A stretch of DNA of 64,000 nt from Thermoproteus sp. CP80. Lineage in GTDB: Archaea > Thermoproteota > Thermoprotei > Thermoproteales > Thermoproteaceae. Below are positions 15,579-23,974 of this stretch, in pieces. The position numbers and the translations under genes are program-made. A model generated the notes under the pieces. The model was not told the origin of the DNA, did no database searches, and worked only from the letters and a program-made list of their open reading frames with translations. Each line of letters begins with the position of its first letter. Positions within the stretch are counted from its first letter, which is position 1. Where the stretch lies: the NCBI RefSeq assembly GCF_002077075.2, contig NZ_LCWM02000004.1:1-64000 (forward strand), written 5' to 3'.

Positions 15579-18500
15579 GTGTCTGGGCTTTATGAACGTG
15601 TCGTAGAGGCGGCTTACCCCCGCGTGAGGGAGCTCGTGGGCCGCCCCGGCGTCTTCCTCCTGGCTCCGCCGGGCTCCTCCCGCGGGTACATGCTGGAGAG
15701 GCTCTTGAGGGAGGACGAGGCGGAGGGCGCGGCGATCAGGGCCTACGCCTACCCGAGGCTCGCGGGGGAGCTACGGGCCAGGGGCCTGGCCGTGGAGGAC
15801 CTGCCCAGCGCCGAGGAGCTCGGGAAAGGCGCCGAAGAGCGCGTCGTCGTGGCTGTGGAGAGCTCCATCCAGGCCGTGGAGCTGAAGGAGAGGCTGGGGA
15901 AGAGGGCCGAGCTGATCTACCTGCCGAAGCTCTTCAAAGAGGCGGCCAAAGACGTCGACAAGAAGCTCCTGGAGGTGGCTGAGGTGGAGCACAGGGGGCT
16001 CGGCGCGGGCATCTCGCCGAAGCTCCTCAGGCCGGGGGAGGCCGAGGAGCTCAGGAGGGGCCGGGACGCCCTCCTCGCCCTGAGCCCAGGCGCCGTGGGG
16101 TTTAGAGATGTGGCGAAGGAGGCTCTGGTAAGCCTCCGCTTTAAGATGGCATCGGCCCTTCTGGCGGAGCTCCTCGCCCCGGCCTTTGCGGTTTCTGCGG
16201 TCCTCCAGGCGGCGGACCCCCGCGCCGCTGCGCCTCTCGTAGCGTTTCTTGCGAAGGCGGCGGGGGTGGGTAGGGAGGAGCTGGCGGGCTTCGCCGCCCG
16301 CCTCCTGGAGCTCCTCGCCGGGAGGAGGAAGCCGCGGGATAAGGTCGTTGCGGGCTTCGCCGGGCTCGTGAGGAGGGCCCTCGACGCCGAGCCCTACGTT
16401 GACGACGACCGCTACGAGGCGGTCGTGGACCAGGTGGCGCTGGAGTGGGGCATGGACGTCGCGGCCTTCAAGGCCCTTGTCGGAAGCCTAGCCGCCCTAG
16501 CCAGAGGCGAACTGGTCACCAAGGAGGAGCTCAGCCGGGAGCTCGCCCAACACGTGAAGGGGGGAGAGCTGGAGAAGATCGAAGAGGCCATAAGACAATT
16601 GGTGGAGGGCAAACTAGCCGAGATAGAGAAGAGGCTGGAGGAGGTCAGGAGGGGGCTCGATGGTGTGGAGGAGGGCCTAAAGAGGAAGGGGCTCCCCATC
16701 CGCATCCTCTCGGTAGAGGAGGTGGAGGCTGGCCAGCTCTACGACAACTTCCGGGCGAAGGGCGGCACGCCGGCGGTTTCTGTGGCAGAGGGGGTGTTTC
16801 GGCTGGTTGAGACCAGCCGGTTTAAGGAAGTGGTTCAGGAGGTGCTGAGGAGGCTCGCCACATACGGCGTGGTGGTGTTGCGGGGGCCGAAGGGGGTTGG
16901 GAAATCCACCTTGGCGGCCTATGCGGCTTGGCTGGCCCTCCGAGGCGGAGTTGCCGGCTACGCGGCGAGGATCCAGAAGATGGAGAGAGGTCAGCGGGTG
17001 GCGTTGAGAGATGTGTTAGACGCAGTTGAGGAGGGGCGGCTGGTCGCCGTCTTTGACCCGTCTCCTCTTGAGTTCTACATAGAGCCAGGCGCATATGCCG
17101 GGGCGACGCAGGAGGCGGCCGCCGCGGCGCCTGCCACGCTTGAGGAGTTGCTGAAATTTGCTGAGGAGAACAGGGGACGGGGCCTGGTGCTGGCGGTTAT
17201 CCCCGACGACCTCTACGAAGAATTAGACGGCGAGGTGAAGAGGAGGGCTGAGGGATACGTCCTCCCCATCGACCTTAGAGATGCGGAGTTCCTGACGGAG
17301 GTCATATACGAATACTCCGGCTGCAGAGAAACGCCGAGGGAAAAGTTAAGAATACTGGCGGGGGATGTGGCACAATTCGACGGCGGATACACGCTAGCCG
17401 CCAGATACGCCGGCCTGTGGCTTAGGAGCAATGGGTGTAGCGTTGGAGATATAGAGAGGACTGTAGAGGCTTCGAGGAAGGAGCCGAAGCTCTTCTTCGC
17501 CCACTACATCTGGCGCGTGCTGCTTCGGGGCAGCGGCGACTTGGCCATGCAGGCCGCGGTGCCGCTCCTCCTCCACGCCTACTTCGGCCCGGTGCCGGTG
17601 GGCGTGACGTACGTCGCGAAGGCGGCGGATGAGGGGGGCAGGTGGCGTCTTTCAACGCCGGAGGGGCTAGAGGGCGACGACCTGCAGTCGCTGAAAAAAG
17701 ACGCGCTGGAGCCCATAGCCAATTGGCTCGCCCAGCGACACGAGGACCTCGTGGAGGAGGCGCTGAAAGACCTCGTCGGCCTAAACGGCGAGGAGGCGAG
17801 GGAGCAGTACAGAGAAGACTTGGGCGACCTAATCGAGAGACTGGACTGGGCCCGCGGCGAGGTGCTTAAAGAAGGCGACAAAGTCCTCGCCGAGCTCGGC
17901 ATCCAAGAGAAGAGACGGGGATTGGGGACAGCTCTGCTGCTCTTAGTCGCCAGGAGGCTCGCCGCTGTTTTCAAGAGCGGCGAGAGTAGGCGTTGCTGGC
18001 GCAGGGTGGCCTTCATCGCTGGCCACGCGCTGGCTGGATATCCCAAGTTGCCTAAGAGGAAGCAGTTCCCAAAGGGCGTTGCAAAGACCCTGGGCGACTC
18101 CCTGAAGTCCTGCGCCGTGGATGACTACTTGACGATAGACGGCAAGATACCGCCGCTTTCAATATACATGATTAGGTTTCCGTATTACGTTGAGGTGCTG
18201 TACGCCAGAGATCTTTCGCGGATTCGGAAGATAAGGGAAAAGATAAGCGTCCTCTCCCCCCTTGCAGACGCGGTGGCCGTAAACACCGCGAAGAAAACGG
18301 CGGAGGAGTTGCTGGCAAGGTGGAGAAGGGAGGGATCGCGCTTGGCCGGGGCCTTTTATGTCTTGGGTCTGGCGGCATTGGCCGCAGAGGCTAAGGTAGA
18401 TGGGAAGACGGCTAAGTTGTTGCTCTATGTGGCGCCTTTCGCGATACAAGGGGCGGCTCATTCAGCGGCGGTGTTGTCGGTTTTGGCGGCGTTGCGTCCT

Positions 18501-20033
18501 CTGGGCGAGAAGGCGCCGCATAGATACGTCGTTGCGCTGACCGCCGCCTCGGAGCCGGGGCCGCTAGGTCAAAAAACCGTGCAATACATCTACGACGCCT
18601 TGCGGCAATTCAGGGACCGCCTCCTTAAGACGAAGCGCTTCTGGCCTCTGGTGGAGGCTATTGTCGCCTACTCAAACCTATTGAGAAATCACTCGGCACA
18701 CATCAAGGATCGCTGGAAGGAGACTGTGGCTGATATGTGCCGGCTGTACGGCGAGGTTAGAAGGCGTAGCGCCGCAACGACGCCGGACAGCGGCCTCTCG
18801 GCGCAACGCTTGCTCGACGCTGTGGCTAGGGCTTATGTGCTGGCTGTGGCTCTCGAAAGCTACGACTTGGCGCTACATGTGAAGGACCGTTGCGGCTTAA
18901 GCGACTTCGAAAGAGAGGTCGAAGCTGTGAGGAGTGTGTTGGACAAAGCGGCGGCCCGTCCAGAGGAGTTGAAAATAATTATGGAAAACGAAGACTTCGC
19001 CGATTGGGTGAGGGTACGCAACATCACACGCGACGCCGGGTTTATGGTCAGGAATTTTAGAAGTTGGTTCATGTATGTGCTGACTCGCTACAAGCTAAGT
19101 CATGCCCTTGATGATAAAGGCGAGTTAGACGAGAAAAAGCTGGAAGAGACGGCAGAAGAGTTCAAAAAAGTGGCTGAGATGCGCAGAGAGCTGGAGGACT
19201 GGGGAAACTACCTCATCGCCTGCGGTTTGGCTCTTAAGGCCCGCGTACTCGTCGCAAAGAATTTGGAGGAGCTTCTCGAGAGAGCTAAAGGCTTCTGGGA
19301 GCTGTGGAGTGAGGCGGAGGAACACCTTGAACCGACCGCCATTAATTTAGCGACAGCGGCTTTCATACTAGGCGAGTGTCTAGTCTACCTGGCTGCCTCT
19401 GGTAACAAGGAGATGGCAGAGGAGTTGTTGAAAAAGTCGCGGTGGTTGCTGGACTACGACCGGGAGGTCTCCGTGGTTACTCGGCTTATGCTTAGGGTTC
19501 TCGGCGTGGGGGAGGGGGCGAGGCAGGAAGAAGTTGTGGACGTGTTTAAGCCGCGGCTTTCACCGGAGTTTCGGCCGGCTTTATTGATGCTGGCTGGCCC
19601 TCTGCAGAAAGACGAAGCTCTTGAAGAATGCGACAAATTGTCCAACGCCCTACCACCCAAGCCCGAAGCCTGCGTTAACGCCGTGGCGGCCGCCGCAGGC
19701 GATCGAGAAGCCGCCGAGATGTTGAGATCAGTTTTAAGATCAGATATAGAGGAACTAGTGTCTGAGGCGCGTCTCTTGCTGGGTAAGGCGGATGGGAGGA
19801 CTCTAGTGGAAGTCCTGGCACCTATACACTCTCTGGCACAGTTTGCCTTCACGTTGCTGGCGGCTGTAGAGGGGAGGATCGACGCGGTTAAGCTACACGG
19901 CCTGAGGGGCTCTGCGAGGTTTAAGAAACCCCTACCTCGGCGGCTATTCCGCGCCGTCTACGAGAACTGCGACGACTTAAACAGCGAGGGGTGCAGGATG
20001 GCCCTGCTGAAGCTGTACTACTACCACCTCTAG
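15579..20033 (+). CDS. Giant STAND/NACHT-like P-loop ATPase, 1484 residues
   Basis: An N-terminal region contains a weak P-loop-like APPGSSRGY (about 29-37). A predicted coiled coil (about 330-375, GGELEKIEEAIRQLVEGKLA) leads into a clear NTPase domain: Walker A GPKGVGKST (436-444) and Walker B RLVAVFD (D493). From about 650 to the end the protein is helix after helix, as in TPR/ARM-type sensor arrays. N-terminal effector, central ATPase and C-terminal helical repeats is the STAND plan used by Avs and NLR-like defence ATPases; I infer such a role because of the neighbours. The N-terminal domain is not recognised. GC content drops in the second half (about 18100-19850). The tail of a decayed copy lies at 15295-15501. 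Confidence 0.7.
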   Translation: MSGLYERVVEAAYPRVRELVGRPGVFLLAPPGSSRGYMLERLLREDEAEGAAIRAYAYPRLAGELRARGLAVEDLPSAEELGKGAEERVVVAVESSIQAVELKERLGKRAELIYLPKLFKEAAKDVDKKLLEVAEVEHRGLGAGISPKLLRPGEAEELRRGRDALLALSPGAVGFRDVAKEALVSLRFKMASALLAELLAPAFAVSAVLQAADPRAAAPLVAFLAKAAGVGREELAGFAARLLELLAGRRKPRDKVVAGFAGLVRRALDAEPYVDDDRYEAVVDQVALEWGMDVAAFKALVGSLAALARGELVTKEELSRELAQHVKGGELEKIEEAIRQLVEGKLAEIEKRLEEVRRGLDGVEEGLKRKGLPIRILSVEEVEAGQLYDNFRAKGGTPAVSVAEGVFRLVETSRFKEVVQEVLRRLATYGVVVLRGPKGVGKSTLAAYAAWLALRGGVAGYAARIQKMERGQRVALRDVLDAVEEGRLVAVFDPSPLEFYIEPGAYAGATQEAAAAAPATLEELLKFAEENRGRGLVLAVIPDDLYEELDGEVKRRAEGYVLPIDLRDAEFLTEVIYEYSGCRETPREKLRILAGDVAQFDGGYTLAARYAGLWLRSNGCSVGDIERTVEASRKEPKLFFAHYIWRVLLRGSGDLAMQAAVPLLLHAYFGPVPVGVTYVAKAADEGGRWRLSTPEGLEGDDLQSLKKDALEPIANWLAQRHEDLVEEALKDLVGLNGEEAREQYREDLGDLIERLDWARGEVLKEGDKVLAELGIQEKRRGLGTALLLLVARRLAAVFKSGESRRCWRRVAFIAGHALAGYPKLPKRKQFPKGVAKTLGDSLKSCAVDDYLTIDGKIPPLSIYMIRFPYYVEVLYARDLSRIRKIREKISVLSPLADAVAVNTAKKTAEELLARWRREGSRLAGAFYVLGLAALAAEAKVDGKTAKLLLYVAPFAIQGAAHSAAVLSVLAALRPLGEKAPHRYVVALTAASEPGPLGQKTVQYIYDALRQFRDRLLKTKRFWPLVEAIVAYSNLLRNHSAHIKDRWKETVADMCRLYGEVRRRSAATTPDSGLSAQRLLDAVARAYVLAVALESYDLALHVKDRCGLSDFEREVEAVRSVLDKAAARPEELKIIMENEDFADWVRVRNITRDAGFMVRNFRSWFMYVLTRYKLSHALDDKGELDEKKLEETAEEFKKVAEMRRELEDWGNYLIACGLALKARVLVAKNLEELLERAKGFWELWSEAEEHLEPTAINLATAAFILGECLVYLAASGNKEMAEELLKKSRWLLDYDREVSVVTRLMLRVLGVGEGARQEEVVDVFKPRLSPEFRPALLMLAGPLQKDEALEECDKLSNALPPKPEACVNAVAAAAGDREAAEMLRSVLRSDIEELVSEARLLLGKADGRTLVEVLAPIHSLAQFAFTLLAAVEGRIDAVKLHGLRGSARFKKPLPRRLFRAVYENCDDLNSEGCRMALLKLYYYHL

Positions 20034-20077
20034 CGGCGCCTCCCGCGGCCGGGCATGGCCGCGGGCCTCAAACCGCT

Positions 20078-20521
20078 TCATCTCGTCGCCGGCGGCGGGT
20101 ATAGCCATTTCTCCAGCCCGGGCGCCCTTGCGACCGCCTTCGCGGCCTCCTCCACTATTCTCCTATGCATTATCTGCGGCCTCTCGCGGCATGCCTCGGC
20201 CAGCTTGTAGGCGACGGACAGCAGGCCGCCGGCCGTGGGCTCCACGGCGTATTCGCCGAACGGCGTCTCCAGCAGCAGCCTTCCCCCCACTGCCCTCGCC
20301 TCGACGGGGCATCCGTCGAGCTCGCGGAGGAGCCTCCTGCCCCTCCACGACAGCCTGTAGACGTCGCCCCTCCTCTCCGCCAGCCCCCACTCCAGCGCCA
20401 GGCCCAGGGCGGCGTGCGCGTAGGGGCCCCACGTGCGCTCGAACAGCGCGAGGCGCGCCAAGCCGCCCCTCGCCTCCAGCGCCCTCAACGCCCTGACCAC
20501 GTCGCCGAGCCGCACGAACAC
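20078..20521 (-). CDS. Winged-helix DNA-binding-type protein, 147 residues
   Basis: A GTG start at 20521 lies about 24 bases from GATATTAGG on the minus strand. Residues 1-70 (VRLGDVVRALRALEARGG through GDVYRLSWRGRRLLREL) have the helix-helix-wing plan of archaeal winged-helix regulators, the wing ending in a Trp-Arg-Gly turn. The second half has a small beta part and helices. It is convergent with the STAND ATPase and divergent from 20681, so it could regulate the gene train to its right. Specific family not recognised. Confidence 0.6.
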   Translation of the reverse strand: MFVRLGDVVRALRALEARGGLARLALFERTWGPYAHAALGLALEWGLAERRGDVYRLSWRGRRLLRELDGCPVEARAVGGRLLLETPFGEYAVEPTAGGLLSVAYKLAEACRERPQIMHRRIVEEAAKAVARAPGLEKWLYPPPATR

Positions 20522-20680
20522 GCGGGGAACGCCTCCCAGCCTAATATCTCCACGGGTGATCGAGGCCGCAGCGGAGAGTCCACGCTGAAACTATAGCCGT
20601 GGGGGAAGTTTTTGGGAGGTGTCTCCCTCCACTTTTCCGGCATAACTAGCGCGTTTTTTAGTGGGTGCGTACCTTGTGCC

Positions 20681-21322
20681 GTGGAGGTGAGGGTCGTGGG
20701 CGACGTCTGCGGCTTCCTGCATTGGGATGTGGAGGACTTCGAGAGGCTGTACGGACCGCTTGTGCCCCTCCTCAAGCGGAGGCTCGGCGTGAGGGACGCC
20801 GAGGACGTCCTCTCGGCCTTCTTCCAAAACCCCCACGCGGTGAGGCCCGCCCTCGCGGAGCCCCGGCCCGTCAGATTCGCGGGGCCCCACGCCGAGGAGC
20901 TCAACCGCTACGTGGAGTCCGGCCTGGTCCCCATGGGGGCGAGGCTCAGGCCTCCCCTCCTCGACGTCCCCGAGGAGGTGGGGGCCCGCGTCTTCGTCTC
21001 CCCCTGCTTCCTCCTGTCCCTGTTCGGCACCTACGGCAGAGGGCCCTGGGAGGCCTGGCGCAAGAACGCCCCGGATCTGCCCATCCCCCGCTCGGTCGGC
21101 CACCCCCACGCCTACCTCAGAAGGGTGTTCCCGCAGGCGGTCCTCGACCTGCTCGGCGCGAGGGGCCTCCTCTGGCTCGCCAACACGCGGAACCCGAGGC
21201 GCGGCCGCAGGAGGAACCTCACGCTGGCGGAGTTCGCCTACTGGATCGCGACCAGGAGGATGGCGCACATAGACGCCGAGATGGGGAGGCTGGAGGCCGC
21301 CGAGCTACAGAAGGGGGGATGA
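20681..21322 (+). CDS. Unrecognised 213-residue protein
   Basis: The GTG at 20681 is preceded at about 25 bases by GTTTTTTAGTGG, so I prefer it over an ATG at 20612. The product begins MEVRVVGDVCGFLHWD and has a mixed alpha/beta look with a basic segment near 180-190 (RNPRRGRRRNLTLAEF). There is no transmembrane helix and no recognised motif. It is the first rightward gene of the accessory block that runs into the DNA-exchange genes; membership of the same element is inferred. Confidence 0.55.
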   Translation: MEVRVVGDVCGFLHWDVEDFERLYGPLVPLLKRRLGVRDAEDVLSAFFQNPHAVRPALAEPRPVRFAGPHAEELNRYVESGLVPMGARLRPPLLDVPEEVGARVFVSPCFLLSLFGTYGRGPWEAWRKNAPDLPIPRSVGHPHAYLRRVFPQAVLDLLGARGLLWLANTRNPRRGRRRNLTLAEFAYWIATRRMAHIDAEMGRLEAAELQKGG

Positions 21323-21487
21323 GCCTCTCTACGTATATACAACACGGCGGCCCGGAGCCGCCCTCCGTAGCGGAGGCCCCGCCGCGCCTCCCCGCTACGA
21401 GGGGCGGGGGGACTCCGCCGTTTTGTGCGCACGTAAAGCGGGCCGCCCGCCGGCCCGTAGCCGCAGCGCCCGGGCCCCTGGCCGGCC

Positions 21488-22153
21488 ATGGCGTGGGTGG
21501 AGCCGGATAGGGTGGCCCAGATCCTCGGCGGGGGCTGGAGGATGGCGCGCGGCCTCCCTCCCGCCGACGCCGTGTGGGTGGTGAGGAGGGCCGCGCTGGA
21601 GGACGGCGGCGCCGTGTGCGGCGGGGAGCCCAAGCCCGTGGTCTACCTAGCCGCCAAGGCCGAGGGGCAGTGGTTCGCCTTGGGCAAGGTGGCGCCGGCG
21701 GAGCGGTGCGTCTCCGTGACCTTCTACCGGGAGTTCCCGTCCGCCCGGAGGGCCGTGGAGGCCCTCGTGGACTACGGCAAGAGGATCTTCGACTTCTTCA
21801 CGCCCCAGTTCGACGTCTCGGTGGTGGAGGCCGTGGGCCTCTGCGGGAGGCCCGACTTCGCCGACTACTGCGAGAGAAGGAGGGCCGAGAGGCCCCTGAG
21901 GAGGGCGACCGCCGGGCCCGCCGCTCCGCCGCCGCAGGAGGGGCCGGCCTCCGGGTCGGCGCCTCGGCGGGTGGGGCTCGACGCAGCCCTGCGCTGTCTC
22001 TTCGGGATGCTCGGCCTCGAGGCGGGCGGCTGCGGCCGGGCCGCGGAGGTCGACTTCGAGGCCGTGCGGTGCTGGGCGGCCGGGCTCCTCGGCGGGAGGC
22101 TCGAGGAGTGGGAGAGGTGCGTCCTGGGGGGCCGTGCCGGCGCGCGGGCCTGA
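21488..22153 (+). CDS. Unrecognised 221-residue protein
   Basis: ATG at 21488; no convincing TATA box in the GC-rich 160 bases upstream. The first ~130 residues alternate strand and helix with several Cys. A Pro/Ala/Gly-rich linker (about 140-160) separates a smaller Cys-containing helical domain (LRCLFGMLGLEAGGCG). Two-domain soluble protein of unknown function; overlaps the next gene by 20 bases, suggesting co-translation. Confidence 0.5.
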   Translation: MAWVEPDRVAQILGGGWRMARGLPPADAVWVVRRAALEDGGAVCGGEPKPVVYLAAKAEGQWFALGKVAPAERCVSVTFYREFPSARRAVEALVDYGKRIFDFFTPQFDVSVVEAVGLCGRPDFADYCERRRAERPLRRATAGPAAPPPQEGPASGSAPRRVGLDAALRCLFGMLGLEAGGCGRAAEVDFEAVRCWAAGLLGGRLEEWERCVLGGRAGARA

Positions 22154-22484
22154 GGCCGGGTGCCTGGGCGCCTCCTACGGCGAGCGGCCGGAGCTCTGCG
22201 AGGCGTCTCTGTGCGGGGACGCGGCCTACTTCAAGGCACACGTGGAGCTCTGCTTCTCGGCGATGCTCTACTCCTCGCTCTCGAGGGGCCGGGGAGGGCT
22301 CGTGAGGATCAGGCCCGCCCTGGTCCGGGAGGTCGGGCGCTTCAGGGAGGACGGGTCGGTCATGCGCCGGGTGAGCAACGTGCTGAGGGAGCTGAGGGCG
22401 ATGCTGGGCGGCGAGTACGCCTCGCGGGAGGACGCCGCGAGGGCCGCCAGGAGGCTTTTCTACAAGTACCTGGAGAGGGGGTGA
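22134..22484 (+). CDS. Unrecognised 116-residue helical protein
   Basis: GTG at 22134 inside the end of the previous gene. The central part reads as helices with a basic C-terminal half (VRIRPALVREVGRF and EDAARAARRLFYKYLERG). The N-terminal 20 residues are not protein-like and the true start may be later, for example near 22200. No motif recognised. Confidence 0.45.
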   Translation: MPARGPEAGCLGASYGERPELCEASLCGDAAYFKAHVELCFSAMLYSSLSRGRGGLVRIRPALVREVGRFREDGSVMRRVSNVLRELRAMLGGEYASREDAARAARRLFYKYLERG

Positions 22485-22611
22485 CGCGCCCGGCGGGCCC
22501 TCCGCCCCGGCCAGGACGCGGCCCCCGCTCGATCCGCAGGACCGCGCCCGAGGACCCGCATGTAGGGCCGTGGAGGGCTCTGCGACGACAGGGGCAGTGG
22601 AGGCCGGGCAA

Positions 22612-22631
22612 GGTTTTTCCTCTCGGCCGAG
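22612..22631 (+). promoter_or_regulatory. Shared upstream element, copy 1
   Basis: GGTTTTTCC, three bases, then CGGCCGAG. The same two blocks with identical spacing recur at 26936-26955 before the pilin-like gene. Here they lie about 20-30 bases before a GTG at 22642. They may be a common promoter/operator of the DNA-exchange cluster. Confidence 0.4.
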
Positions 22632-22641
22632 CGGGACACGT

Positions 22642-22974
22642 GTGTCGAACATCAGGAAAGGGATCCGGATACCGGCCAGCAGAGGGGTAGACGGCCTCGA
22701 CGAGTCCGGCGGACGGGCCGCGCGGTCCCAGGCCGCGCATCAGCCGGCCCTTCAGGCCGCGCTCCAGGCCGCGGACGCGTCCAAATCATCTGCGCCTCAG
22801 CCTCGGCGGGCGGCGCACGATGCGGGGCGGAGGAGGCGCTCTATGCTGCTCTCGGCGACGTCCGACGACGCGGCGCTGAGGCCGGCCTCCTGTATGGACC
22901 GGGTGCTGCTGGAGGCGCTCCGGCGCGTTGGAGGGCCGCGCCTCGAGGCGGCGCCGACCCCATCAAGAATATGA
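22642..22974 (+). CDS. Small basic protein coupled to the ParA-like gene
   Basis: A GTG start about 30 bases after a T-rich promoter-like element gives a 110-residue, Arg/Ala-rich protein (MSNIRKGIRIPASRG at the start). Its stop forms an ATGA overlap with the next gene, the same junction used three more times in this train, which is the main reason to accept it. No motif; composition is low-complexity in the middle. It could bind DNA. Confidence 0.4.
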   Translation: MSNIRKGIRIPASRGVDGLDESGGRAARSQAAHQPALQAALQAADASKSSAPQPRRAAHDAGRRRRSMLLSATSDDAALRPASCMDRVLLEALRRVGGPRLEAAPTPSRI

Positions 22975-23570
22975 TGAGGATAGGGTTCTGCTTCGTCAAG
23001 GGCGGGACCGGCAAGACCACGCTCGCCTCCTCCGCGGTCCTGTACCTAAACGCCGTCGCGGCGACCGCCGGCCTCATCGACGCCTCGCCCGTGCCCATGG
23101 CCTCCCTCCTCCTGGCCGCGGGGGTCCAGCCAGGCGTCCATGCGGGAAGGGAGGACATACCCGTGGCCGTGACGCGCACGCCGGAGGCGCTGGACGCGGC
23201 GTTGAGGGCGCTGGAGAAGATGAAGGTGTCCATAGCCGTGATAGACCTCCCGCCCATGGCCAAGACGCCCCGGCTGGACGTGGCGGTTATCGTCTCAGAC
23301 CCGCCCGGCCTCGAGTTCGTCGGCGACTTCAAGGCCGACGCCGCCCACAGCATCCTCGCCGTGAACATGGCCGAGGGGGTCGACCTGGGCAGATACAAGG
23401 GGCTGGCCAACTCGGCCGCCGTCCTGCCCTACTCGCCGGCGGTGGCCAGGGCCTATCAGAGGCTGACGCCCGCCATACTGCCCCACCATCCCAAGGCGCG
23501 GTCGCTCGGGCGCTGGAAGAAGGCGTTCCTCCGGCTCATGGGCGAGGTGGCGAGGCAAGTCAGGAGATGA
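22971..23570 (+). CDS. ParA/MinD-like ATPase, 199 residues
   Basis: Starts MMRIGFCFVKGGTGKTTLAS; KGGTGKTT is the deviant Walker A of the ParA/MinD/SIMIBI class. A second motif AVIDLPP (about 86-92) corresponds to Walker A' / B. The protein is shorter than plasmid ParA and has no helix-turn-helix domain. ATGA overlaps on both sides place it inside an operon leading to a VirB4-like ATPase. It could position the transfer apparatus or partition an element; no ParB or centromere-like repeats were seen nearby. Confidence 0.8.
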   Translation: MMRIGFCFVKGGTGKTTLASSAVLYLNAVAATAGLIDASPVPMASLLLAAGVQPGVHAGREDIPVAVTRTPEALDAALRALEKMKVSIAVIDLPPMAKTPRLDVAVIVSDPPGLEFVGDFKADAAHSILAVNMAEGVDLGRYKGLANSAAVLPYSPAVARAYQRLTPAILPHHPKARSLGRWKKAFLRLMGEVARQVRR

Positions 23571-23974
23571 GGCTTCTGGAGATCCGCCACAGGATAAGGG
23601 AAGGAGTCGCGGAGGCCCGCCGCAGGTTGAGGGAGCGGCGCAGGGCGAGGGAGGCGGCGCGCAGGTTCCGCGACATAGTCAGGGCCGAAAAGCTGTACGG
23701 GGAGTGGGAGCTCGACTACGTGGAGCTCGGCGTTGAGGATGTGCTCCGGATGTATAAGGTGAGGCCTCTGTTCAAGGACCTCTGGCACATGGCCGAGCAC
23801 TGCACGGACGTCCGCGGCTGCTACCGCATGCTGGCGTACCTAAAGCTTGAGGGCAGGGAGGACGACCTCAAGCTCGTGAGGGAGGCCGTGAGGATTGACG
23901 CCGACGTGGAGATGCTGGTCACGCTGCTGTATCAGGGCAAGAGGGAGGAGGCGGCAAAGCTGATGAGGAGATGA
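23567..23974 (+). CDS. Helical protein between ParA-like and VirB4-like genes, 135 residues
   Basis: Coupled by ATGA to both neighbours. The N-terminal third is an extremely basic helix (residues 5-35, IREGVAEARRRLRERRRAR). The rest is a small helical bundle with two Cys (CTDVRGCYRML). No family recognised. Suggests an adaptor binding DNA or an acidic partner of the ATPases encoded on either side. Confidence 0.65.
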   Translation: MRLLEIRHRIREGVAEARRRLRERRRAREAARRFRDIVRAEKLYGEWELDYVELGVEDVLRMYKVRPLFKDLWHMAEHCTDVRGCYRMLAYLKLEGREDDLKLVREAVRIDADVEMLVTLLYQGKREEAAKLMRR

